Of a stretch of 40,819 bases of DNA, positions 7,598 through 14,663 are shown piece by piece. A program made the position numbers and the translations under genes. The notes below the pieces were generated by a model, which was not told the DNA's origin, made no database searches, and saw nothing but the letters and a program-made list of their open reading frames with translations. The stretch is from a bacterium. Its GTDB lineage: Bacteria > Bacillota > Clostridia > Oscillospirales > Oscillospiraceae. The stretch is taken from the NCBI GenBank assembly GCA_004562395.1, contig SFQY01000047.1:1-40819 (forward strand), in the 5' to 3' direction. How positions within the stretch are numbered: the stretch's first letter is position 1; every line of letters begins with the position of its first letter.

Positions 7598-8563
7598 ATG
7601 AAAGAATTTACCATTGGCCCCAATGACGCGGGGCAGCGCTTAGACCGGTTCCTGGCCAAGGCCGTTCCTCTGCTGCCTGCCTCTCTGGCCCAGAAATACA
7701 TCCGCATCAAGCGGATCAAATGCAACGGCAAGCGAGTGGAACGGGACACCCGGCTCCAGGCGGGAGATGTGCTGCAGCTGTACATCAACGACGAGTTCTT
7801 TGACAAGCCCCGGGAGGACAACGCCTATCTGACGGTGGCCGTTCCAAAGCTGAACATTGTCTATGAGGACGAGAACATCCTTCTGGTGGACAAGCGGCCG
7901 GGTCTGGCGGTCCATCCTCACGACGGGGCGGAGTACGGCCGGACCCTCATTGACCACATCCAGTCCTACCTGTACCAGAAACGGGAGTGGCGGCCCCGGG
8001 AGGAAAACGCCTTCACCCCCGCCCTGTGCAACCGCATCGACCGGAACACCGGCGGCATCGTCATCGCGGCCAAGACCGCCGAGGCTCTGCGGGTGATGAA
8101 CCAGAAGATCAAGGACCGGGAGCTGGACAAGCGGTATCTGGCCATTGTGGAGGGAACCCCCAGACCCCGGGAGGGTAGCCTGAAGGGGTACCTGTTCAAG
8201 GACGCGAAAAACAACCGGGTCTACGTCACCGACACCCCCCAGCCCGGTTCCAAGACCTGTCAGACCAACTACAAAACCCTGGCCAGCGCCAACGGCCTGA
8301 GCCTGGTAGAGTGCGAGCTGATCACAGGCCGGACCCACCAGATCCGGGCCCAGTTCGCCCACGCGGGGCATCCCCTTCTGGGCGACGGAAAATACGGCAA
8401 GCTGGACAAGCGCTTCGACCGGAGCTACCAGGCTCTGTACTCCTACAAGCTGACCTTCACCTTCACCACCGACGCCGGAGCCCTGGAAAACCTCAACGGG
8501 AAGTCCTTCCAGGTGAAAAACGTGGACTTTGTGGAGGAATACTTTCCCGGCACCAGAATTTAA
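7598..8563 (+). CDS. RluA/RluD-family pseudouridine synthase
   Basis: This 321-residue protein should isomerise specific uridines of ribosomal (or transfer) RNA. An N-terminal S4-like RNA-binding domain (about 10-75, with RLDRFL...KRIKCNGKRV) precedes the catalytic domain. The catalytic motif is NRIDRNTGG (about 145-153), the counterpart of HRLDxxTSG; the aspartate is about 148. GRTHQIRAQFAHAGHPLLGD is the conserved C-terminal motif. I chose ATG 7598 over an in-frame ATG at 7535 because the family starts near KEFTIGPNDAGQRLDRF; the ribosome site (GCGGTG) is weak. RluC and RluD cannot be told apart by eye. Confidence 0.9.
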   Translation: MKEFTIGPNDAGQRLDRFLAKAVPLLPASLAQKYIRIKRIKCNGKRVERDTRLQAGDVLQLYINDEFFDKPREDNAYLTVAVPKLNIVYEDENILLVDKRPGLAVHPHDGAEYGRTLIDHIQSYLYQKREWRPREENAFTPALCNRIDRNTGGIVIAAKTAEALRVMNQKIKDRELDKRYLAIVEGTPRPREGSLKGYLFKDAKNNRVYVTDTPQPGSKTCQTNYKTLASANGLSLVECELITGRTHQIRAQFAHAGHPLLGDGKYGKLDKRFDRSYQALYSYKLTFTFTTDAGALENLNGKSFQVKNVDFVEEYFPGTRI

Positions 8564-8603
8564 CGATCCGGCTTACTTCTGTCTGAAATCATGAGGTGTT
8601 TTT

Positions 8604-9335
8604 ATGACCGTCTTTCTTACCAGCAGCCCCTTTGTGGACGGGGCTGACCGGGCGATTCTGTCCAACGCCAACGGCTTTGTGGACCGGCTGCGGGAGGCCC
8701 TGCCCCCTTACTGCCGGTGCCTGTTCGTATGCTCCGACCCGGAGCGCCATGACCTGACCTGCCAGTTCGGCTCCGACGTGGTCAGCGCCTGTGCCGAGGC
8801 GGGGATCTGGTTCAGCAGCTACCAGGTTCTCTCCGGCGAAAACGCTGACCGGGCCGAAGAACTGGTGGAAAACAGCGACTTTCTTGTGCTCGCCGGGGGC
8901 CATGTTCCCACCCAGAACGCCTTCTTCCAGGAGATCCACCTGCGGGAAATTCTGGAAAGGTTTCCCGGGGTGGTCATGGGCATCAGCGCCGGTTCCATGA
9001 ACAGTGCCGATGAGGTCTACGTCCAGCCCGAGGAGGAGGGCGAGTCCTCCCCCGACTTCCCACGCTTCGCCCAGGGTCTGGGGCTAACCGATGTCAACGT
9101 CCTGCCTCACTACCAGAAAGTTAAAGACAATATTCTGGACGGCCTTCGGCTCTTTGAGGACATCACCTACGCCGACAGCTTCGGCCATGTCTTCTTTGCC
9201 ATCCCCGACGGCAGCTACTTCTATCAGGATGACGAACAGCTTCTGCTGTTTGGGAAGTCTTACGCCATCCGCGACGGCCGGCTGGAACCCCTTATCGAAG
9301 ACGGTGAGGTTCTGGATATGGCGGATTTTGAATAA
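8604..9335 (+). CDS. Peptidase S51 family protein (peptidase E-like)
   Basis: This 243-residue protein belongs to the S51 serine peptidases, which include aspartyl dipeptidase PepE and cyanophycinase. The nucleophile elbow is GISAGS with S128, the oxyanion region is VLAGGHVPTQN (about 95-105), and LPHYQ (about 168) supplies a conserved histidine. No signal peptide is seen, so it acts in the cytosol. GAGGTG precedes the ATG at 8604. It follows the pseudouridine synthase by 40 bases on the same strand. Its length fits peptidase E better than cyanophycinase. The substrate, probably Asp-X dipeptides, is inferred. Confidence 0.85.
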   Translation: MTVFLTSSPFVDGADRAILSNANGFVDRLREALPPYCRCLFVCSDPERHDLTCQFGSDVVSACAEAGIWFSSYQVLSGENADRAEELVENSDFLVLAGGHVPTQNAFFQEIHLREILERFPGVVMGISAGSMNSADEVYVQPEEEGESSPDFPRFAQGLGLTDVNVLPHYQKVKDNILDGLRLFEDITYADSFGHVFFAIPDGSYFYQDDEQLLLFGKSYAIRDGRLEPLIEDGEVLDMADFE

Positions 9336-9339
9336 AAAA

Positions 9340-9663
9340 GCGCTAATCTGCTTTGCTCAGCTGCCCGAGCAATTGGTGTTTGAAAGGATGCCGCACACGC
9401 AATACCTTCTCCCGGGGGGAAGGTGCCCCAGTGCGCACACTGGGGCGGATGAGGAACGGCGATATGTTCCGAATTTGTATGCATTTCGTCAAAAAGGTAC
9501 ATTGGGAAAGGTTATACCGTTTGAATTGACCGCATTGCGAATGGGAAGGTGTCGCCATTCCTCATCCACCGCTTCGCGGTCCCCCTTCCCCCCGGGGGAA
9601 GGTATTGCATTCCGACATCCCGTCAAATTCCAATTTATCCAGCAGCTGCCAAAATCCATATGC
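9340..9663. repeat. R2 element, copy A
   Basis: The left end (CGCTAATCTGCTTTGCTCAG and on through GCAATTGGTGTTTG) and right end (CAAATTCCAATTTATCCAGC) are imperfect inverted repeats of each other and match the R2 ends at 14.3, 34.6 and 38 kb. Inside are hairpin modules CCCCAGTGCGCACACTGGGG and CTTCCCCCCGGGGGAAG, plus GGAACGGCGATATGTTCC. No frame looks protein-coding. The element begins 4 bases after the S51 stop and fills most of 9336-9807. Confidence 0.75.
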
Positions 9664-9710
9664 ACAAAAAAATGATCCTGCAGAGAGCATTGCTTTCTGC
9701 AGGATTTTTT
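9664..9710. terminator. Bidirectional rho-independent terminator
   Basis: ATCCTGCAGA (9675-9684) pairs with TCTGCAGGAT (9696-9705). TTTTTT follows on the plus strand, and on the minus strand the reverse complement of 9664-9671 gives a U-run. It separates the hprK-S51 unit from the convergent beta-helix/VanZ unit. Confidence 0.88.
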
Positions 9711-9807
9711 GGTTCTGAGCGGCTGTTCAGCAGCCGCTGTTTTCAGCCGTAAAATCCGTGGGATTGCCGTACCGGTGGGCAACGGCATGGGTGACTGAAC
9801 CATAATA

Positions 9808-10410
9808 TTATGGAAGGAGCGGCAGCAGCAGCTCCATCAGAGGATAGCGGATGAACACAATCACCAGCAGGACCAGGGCATTGACGGTCAGCAGCTCCGC
9901 CCAGTCCTTTTTGCCCTGATAGACGGTGCTTCTGAACCGGAAGATCAGCTTCGCCGCCAGGAAGCCAACCACAGTCCCCAGGGTATTCATCAGCAGGTCA
10001 TCCACATCCGTTGCCCGGAAGGTAAACAGCTGGATCAACTCCACCGCCACGGAGGTGAGAAAGCCCGCCGCCAGGGTCCGTCCCCACTGCCGGTACCTTT
10101 CAAAATACACCGGAAGCAGGAACCCAAGGGGCATGAACATCACAACATTCAGAATCATCCCCAGAAGGTTGCTTCGGCTGAAATCCTGAAAGGGAATCAG
10201 ATTGACGGTCGGGTCCCAGCAGATATAGGAAAACCCCGGCACGCCGATGACGATGTACATGGCGTTCAGATACAGCACCAGAAGCACCATCGAGAACCAT
10301 CTTCGCTTCGCCCGCTCCCGGTCGAAGGTGAATACATAAATCAGAACCAGCGGCAGCGACACAATGGCTCCGCAGAATCTGTCCAGCAATACCAGCAGCG
10401 CATTAGACAT
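9808..10410 (-). CDS. VanZ-like membrane protein
   Basis: This 200-residue protein has about five hydrophobic helices and VanZ-family marks: NLIPF (about 70), MFMPLGFLLP, the E-x-x-Q pair in VELIQLFTFRATDVDDLLMN and the NTLGTVVGF segment. VanZ confers low-level teicoplanin resistance in enterococci, but most family members have no known role. It starts 12 bases after the beta-helix lipoprotein gene, with GAGGT as ribosome site, so the two form one operon. No vanRS or vanHAX genes are near, so resistance should not be assumed. Confidence 0.85.
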   Translation of the reverse strand: MSNALLVLLDRFCGAIVSLPLVLIYVFTFDRERAKRRWFSMVLLVLYLNAMYIVIGVPGFSYICWDPTVNLIPFQDFSRSNLLGMILNVVMFMPLGFLLPVYFERYRQWGRTLAAGFLTSVAVELIQLFTFRATDVDDLLMNTLGTVVGFLAAKLIFRFRSTVYQGKKDWAELLTVNALVLLVIVFIRYPLMELLLPLLP

Positions 10411-10422
10411 GGTTTTACCTCG

Positions 10423-12078
10423 TTATCTTCCGTTATAGTACTGCCCGTTGAGCGGTTCGCCGTCGGCCACCACATCACTGCACCCGTCGAACATCAGGTT
10501 GTTTCCGCCCAGATCCCGGAAGGTGCATTTTTCGATGGTCACGCCGGTGACGTTCACCATCTGCACGCCGCCGTAGCTGCACTCGTAAATGTCACACTTT
10601 CTCAGCGTAATATCCGTGCAGTTTTCCGCCTGCACCCCCAGAATGCCGCAGCCGAACAGGCCGCAGTTATCCACGGAAATTCCTTCGCTGTTTTGAAAAC
10701 ACAGTACGCCGCCCATGCACTCCCCCGGTTCTTCTGTGTGTCCTGCGGTGAAGCCGGAGAGAACAATGCCTTTGCAGCCGCTGAAGGTCAGCACATTGGC
10801 ATACCGGGGTACGGCGTTGATGGTGTGATTTCCGGTTTTTCCGTCCTTGCTGCGGATCGTCAGGTTATTGACACCGGTGATCACCAGGCCCGGGCCGTCG
10901 AAACGGTCCTCCCAGCGGTAATACTTCTTCGGTCCGCCGCCATATTCGGCGGCAGTGCTGAAATCGATCACTTCCGCGTCGATGACAATTTCCGTATTGG
11001 GCGCGATGGCCTCCAGGAATTCATCGGCGTTGGTCACCGTAACGCTGGTTTTCGGCCCGTCGGGTACCGTTTCCGCGGGGATCAGTCCGTTCATCACGTC
11101 CTCGGTGATCAGATTGCCCTCCGGATCAACCGCGCCGCAGCCATCTTCAAACCAGCGGTAAATCAGGCAGTCCTCAAAGGTATTGCCATCCAGCGTCACA
11201 AAGCTTCCGAAGGTGCCAAAGGCGCTGGACTTCACCTCATTGCCCCGGAAAACGTTGTTTTTCAGGGTCACCAGGTCAGTGCCTGTGCTTCTGACCAGCG
11301 TGCAGGTCAGATTGTCGGAAATCTCGCAGCCGGAAATGGTGATATCCGAGCTGCTGTCCAGGCTGAAGACCTCGCCCGCCTCCCACTCCCCTTTTCCCAG
11401 ATCATAGATCCGGCAATTGGTGACGTTTACGCCCAGACAGTTCACCACCTGAACGCCGTTATAGGAACACTCGTAAATATCGCTGTTGGCAACGGACACA
11501 TTCGTACAGCCCTGGGCATATACGCCGGTTACGCCGCAGCCGTACAGTCCAAGGTCCCGGATGGAAATGTCCGCACAGCCATCCAGATAAAGCACGCCGC
11601 CTACACAGTAGCCCGGCTCTTTGGTATGCCCGGCGGTGAAACCCGTAAGCGAGACGTTTTCACAGTTTTGCAGCCGCAGCACCTGGGCATAGCGGGGCAC
11701 GGCGGACAGGACAACGTGATTTTTTCCGGCGCCGGTGATGGTGAGGTTTTTCACATCCTGCACGACCAGCTCAAAGCCGTCGTAGGTTTCCTGCCAGAAG
11801 CAATAGGGATTCTCCGTGGGCTGAGCGTAGCTGTCTGCCGACGAAAAATCGTAAGTACCCTCCGCCAGCCGGATCTCCCGATCGGGGCCGATGGCGGCGA
11901 TCAGCTCCTTCGTGTTGGTGACGGTGTACACGCCGTCCCGCGCCGCCACCGTCTGCGCCGGGGCTGCGGCAGGCTCCACGGTGGCAATCACCGTGGTTTC
12001 CCCGGCAGTGTTTTCCGAACAGGCCGACAGGGACAGCGTAAATGCCAGCGTCAGGAATATCAAAAGAATCCGTTTCAT
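10423..12078 (-). CDS. Right-handed beta-helix lipoprotein with duplicated domain
   Basis: This 551-residue protein has a lipoprotein signal peptide ending in the lipobox LSAC (C20), so it should be anchored outside the cell membrane. The rest is two homologous beta-helix halves (about 50-290 and 340-550). Each starts with a VTN...EAI/AAI segment and contains an LT(I)-VPRYA-V-L track, GFTAGHT-EPG, GGVL, then DIYECSY-GVQ-VN. The family includes polysaccharide lyases, epimerases and adhesins; I see no catalytic motif that decides. I chose ATG 12078, with AAGGAAG 8 bases upstream, over the GTG at 12087. A strong minus-strand promoter precedes it. Confidence 0.85.
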   Translation of the reverse strand: MKRILLIFLTLAFTLSLSACSENTAGETTVIATVEPAAAPAQTVAARDGVYTVTNTKELIAAIGPDREIRLAEGTYDFSSADSYAQPTENPYCFWQETYDGFELVVQDVKNLTITGAGKNHVVLSAVPRYAQVLRLQNCENVSLTGFTAGHTKEPGYCVGGVLYLDGCADISIRDLGLYGCGVTGVYAQGCTNVSVANSDIYECSYNGVQVVNCLGVNVTNCRIYDLGKGEWEAGEVFSLDSSSDITISGCEISDNLTCTLVRSTGTDLVTLKNNVFRGNEVKSSAFGTFGSFVTLDGNTFEDCLIYRWFEDGCGAVDPEGNLITEDVMNGLIPAETVPDGPKTSVTVTNADEFLEAIAPNTEIVIDAEVIDFSTAAEYGGGPKKYYRWEDRFDGPGLVITGVNNLTIRSKDGKTGNHTINAVPRYANVLTFSGCKGIVLSGFTAGHTEEPGECMGGVLCFQNSEGISVDNCGLFGCGILGVQAENCTDITLRKCDIYECSYGGVQMVNVTGVTIEKCTFRDLGGNNLMFDGCSDVVADGEPLNGQYYNGR

Positions 12079-12103
12079 GCGATACACTTCCTTTCACACT
12101 TTC

Positions 12104-12132
12104 ATCATATCTTCCAGGATATGGATTGTCAA
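12104..12132 (-). promoter_or_regulatory. Promoter of the beta-helix/VanZ operon
   Basis: Read on the minus strand: TTGACA (12132-12127), a 17-bp spacer and TATGAT (12109-12104). The -35 is perfect and the -10 is one base off consensus. It lies 26 bases before the ATG. Confidence 0.82.
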
Positions 12133-12176
12133 TTCCTGCCCGCCTTATGATTTGTTTAAGAAGTTTATGATTTTTT

Positions 12177-12456
12177 TAAAATGCTTATCGACCTGGCTCA
12201 GCAGAATTGTAAAGGATCGTTTATCGTAGCATGTGCGATGGTTCCACCTGTGCGGGATGCGCACCAAAGGCTTCTCCTTGAGGAGAAGCTGTCTCGCGAA
12301 GCGAGACTGATGTGGTGTTACCGCGATACGTTTTCGCCGAAATGTCTCGATCATCGTAACTGTGTACCGCACACCACATCCGCCCCAGTGTGCGCACTGG
12401 GGCACCTTCTCCTCAAGGAGAAGGCTATTTTGCTGCGCTAAGTCGATAAGCATTTT
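12177..12456. repeat. R2 element, copy D
   Basis: Ends AAATGCTTATCGACCTGGCT and (reverse strand) AAAATGCTTATCGACTTAGC are imperfect inverted repeats that continue with CAGCA. Inside are CTTCTCCTTGAGGAGAAG hairpins and the CCCCAGTGTGCGCACTGGGG module. There is no coding frame. The element fills the gap between the beta-helix promoter and mreB. Confidence 0.78.
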
Positions 12457-12482
12457 ATGAAATACCTATGCGCTTTCCCAGT

Positions 12483-12516
12483 AAAATACCGGCTCCGTCC
12501 ATTGGACGAAGCCGGT
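12483..12516 (-). terminator. Terminator of mreB
   Basis: On the minus strand ACCGGCTTCGTCC (12516-12504) pairs with GGACGGAGCCGGT (12500-12488) with one wobble pair, followed by ATTTTA. The U-run is short, but the position, 15 bases past the mreB stop, fits. Confidence 0.78.
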
Positions 12517-12530
12517 TATCTATCCTATTG

Positions 12531-13568
12531 TCAGCCACGCATGGCACGCTTCCGGGCGATGTTGATGGGGCCTTCCTGCATATTGTTGATCCAGGCAAGG
12601 CTCTTGCCGGCGCCGTAGGCCGTGCAGGAATCCGGGTCGTCGGCTACGATGCAGGCGATGCCGGTGCGCTCCATCAGCAGCAAGTCCATGCCCCACAGCT
12701 GGGCGCAGCCGCCGGTGAGGGTGATGCCGTTTTCGGAGACGTCGGAGATCAGCTCCGGGCTGGTCTGCTCCATCACCGCCAGAACCTCGTCGGCGATCTG
12801 CCGGGCGGGGCGGCGCAGGACCTCATAAACCTCCGTGGAGGTCAGGGTGACCATCTTGGGCATACCGGTCTTGAAATCCCGGCCCTTGACGTTCATGCTC
12901 CGCTCCTCGTCCCGGGGGTAGACCTGACCGATCTGGATCTTGATATTCTCAGCAGTGACCTCGCCGATGACCACACCATGCTGGCGGCGGACATACCGGG
13001 CGATCATTTCGTCGAAATAATTACCCGCGATCTTCAGGGATGAGGACACCGCCACGCCGTTCATGCTCAGCACGGCGATGTCGGTGGTGCCGCCGCCAAT
13101 GTCCACCACCATGTGGCCGCTGGCGCCCCGGATATCCAGTCCCGCACCCAATCCGGCAGCCAGAGGCTCCTCAATCAGAAACACTCTTCGGGCGCCTGCC
13201 TCGATGGCGGCATTGATGACGGAGCGCTCCTCCACCTCCGACACACCGGAGGGAACGGAGATGACCACACGGGGCTTGGGCGTGAACACGGAGGCCTTGG
13301 TGGCGGTTTTGAACATCTCCTGCAGCATACGCACGGTCATCTCATGGTCGGAGACGATGCCGTCCTTCAGCGGGTGCATGGCCACCACGTTGCCGGGGGT
13401 TCGGCCCAGCATATTCCGGGCGGCGGCGCCCACCTGCAAAATCTTACCGGTATTCTTGTCCACCGCCACAACGGAGGGCTCCCGGACCACCAGGCCCTTG
13501 CCGTCGGCGTAGATCAAAACGTTGGACGTACCCAGGTCCACACCCAGGTCATTGGAAAATAAAAACAT
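12531..13568 (-). CDS. mreB: Rod-shape protein MreB (actin-like)
   Basis: This 345-residue bacterial actin guides side-wall peptidoglycan synthesis. It has phosphate-1 motif GVDLGTSN (9-16), phosphate-2 DIGGGTTD (about 157-164), the EEPLAAGLGAG connection segment and adenosine motif LTGGCAQLWG (about 285). I chose ATG 13568, with AGGTG upstream; the frame runs 12 codons further but without support. It starts 13 bases after comF on the same strand. No mreC or mreD follows, so it may be a second homologue (Mbl or MreBH class) rather than the mreBCD copy. Family certain, paralogue class not. Confidence 0.94.
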   Translation of the reverse strand: MFLFSNDLGVDLGTSNVLIYADGKGLVVREPSVVAVDKNTGKILQVGAAARNMLGRTPGNVVAMHPLKDGIVSDHEMTVRMLQEMFKTATKASVFTPKPRVVISVPSGVSEVEERSVINAAIEAGARRVFLIEEPLAAGLGAGLDIRGASGHMVVDIGGGTTDIAVLSMNGVAVSSSLKIAGNYFDEMIARYVRRQHGVVIGEVTAENIKIQIGQVYPRDEERSMNVKGRDFKTGMPKMVTLTSTEVYEVLRRPARQIADEVLAVMEQTSPELISDVSENGITLTGGCAQLWGMDLLLMERTGIACIVADDPDSCTAYGAGKSLAWINNMQEGPINIARKRAMRG

Positions 13569-13581
13569 AAAGACACCTACT

Positions 13582-14232
13582 TTACTCTCGTGCCGCCGCG
13601 ACAACGGCGCAATGTACTTCCTTCGCCCCGGCGGTCAGCAGCACCCTGGCCGCTTCTCCCGCCGTCGCGCCGGTGGTCAGGATATCATCCAGCAGCAGGA
13701 TTCGCTTTCCGGCAACTTGCGCCCGGCCGGTCTCCCGGTAGACACCCAGAACGTTTGCCCGGCGTTCCGCCACGCCCGAAATTCCGGACTGGGGGCGATT
13801 GTGATGAATCTTCCGAAGGAGCGGAACCGGCGTCATGCCCAGTTCCCTGCCCACCGCCCTGGCCAGCAGCTCCACCTGGTCATACCCCCGGCGCAGCTTC
13901 CGGCGAAAGCTCACCGGAACCCAGGTCAGACAGTCGAATCCTTCCGGATACTGCTCCAGCAGCGTCATGGCCAGCAGACGGCCATAGCTTGCGGCATACC
14001 AGCGGGCGCCATAGAACTTATAGCGCAGAAGACTTCTCCTTACGTACCCTTCATAGTACCAGACCGCGGCGAAACTGTCAAGAAATTGTAGCTTTCTTTT
14101 CCGATTCGGATAGAACGGAGCCTCCGCCCGGCACTTTCTGCACAGATCCTGCTCCCCTTTGGACAGAAGAGTGCCGCACAGCACGCATTTCGGCGGAAAC
14201 AGCAGCTCCGCCGGCCAGTGAAACAGACTCAT
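13582..14232 (-). CDS. comF: ComF family phosphoribosyltransferase-like protein
   Basis: This 216-residue protein has an N-terminal four-cysteine zinc site (C16, C19, C31, C34), the VPVSFRRKLRRGYDQVELLA segment typical of ComFC, and the PRPP-loop ILLLDDILTTGAT (about 176-188). In competent bacteria ComFC acts in DNA uptake and processing of the incoming strand, but the exact reaction is unsettled. GGAGGTG precedes ATG 14232. It lies between recD2 and mreB, a grouping I recall from other Clostridia; whether competence works here cannot be judged. Confidence 0.92.
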   Translation of the reverse strand: MSLFHWPAELLFPPKCVLCGTLLSKGEQDLCRKCRAEAPFYPNRKRKLQFLDSFAAVWYYEGYVRRSLLRYKFYGARWYAASYGRLLAMTLLEQYPEGFDCLTWVPVSFRRKLRRGYDQVELLARAVGRELGMTPVPLLRKIHHNRPQSGISGVAERRANVLGVYRETGRAQVAGKRILLLDDILTTGATAGEAARVLLTAGAKEVHCAVVAAARE

Positions 14233-14289
14233 GGGTCACCTCCCATTGGGAAAGAGAAATCTGACGGATGGTTTTTTACATACATCTGC

Positions 14290-14640
14290 GAAAAATGATC
14301 GTGCATATCGGTTTTACTCAGCTGCTCGATAAATTGGCGTTTGTATAGATGACGGCGGAACAATACCTTCCCCCGGGGGGGAAGGGGGACCGCGAAGCGG
14401 TGGATGAGGAACGGCGACACCTTACCATTCGCAATGCGGTCAATTCAAACGGTACAGACTTTCCCAATGTACCTTTTTAACGAAATGCATACAGATTCAG
14501 AACATATCGCCGTTCCTCATCCGCCCCAGGAAAGCGAACTGGGGCACCTTCCCCCCGGGGGAAGGTATTGTGCGGCACTCATCCCTACAAATTCCAATTG
14601 ATCGGGCAGCTGGGCTAAGCCGATAAGCGCAAAAATGATT
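14290..14640. repeat. R2 element, copy B
   Basis: Left AAAAATGATCGTGCATATCG followed by TTTTACTCAGCTGC and right GCAGCTGGGCTAAGCCGATA followed by AGCGCAAAAATGATT are long imperfect inverted repeats. The interior matches copies A and C, with CCCCGGGGGG hairpins and GGAACGGCGA, but in the opposite order. It accounts for nearly all of 14233-14663, and the recD2 and comF transcription units lie on either side. Confidence 0.78.
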
Positions 14641-14663
14641 CTTGCAAGCCGGCGCTTCGGAGA

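Noticed and set aside
9808..12078. Vancomycin resistance locus
   Set aside because: Only a VanZ-like protein is present. There are no vanH, vanA/D-Ala ligase, vanX or vanRS genes, and the partner is a beta-helix lipoprotein.
12177..12456. IS element or transposase remnant
   Set aside because: The inverted ends look transposon-like, but no interior frame resembles a transposase and the unit is only about 280 bp.
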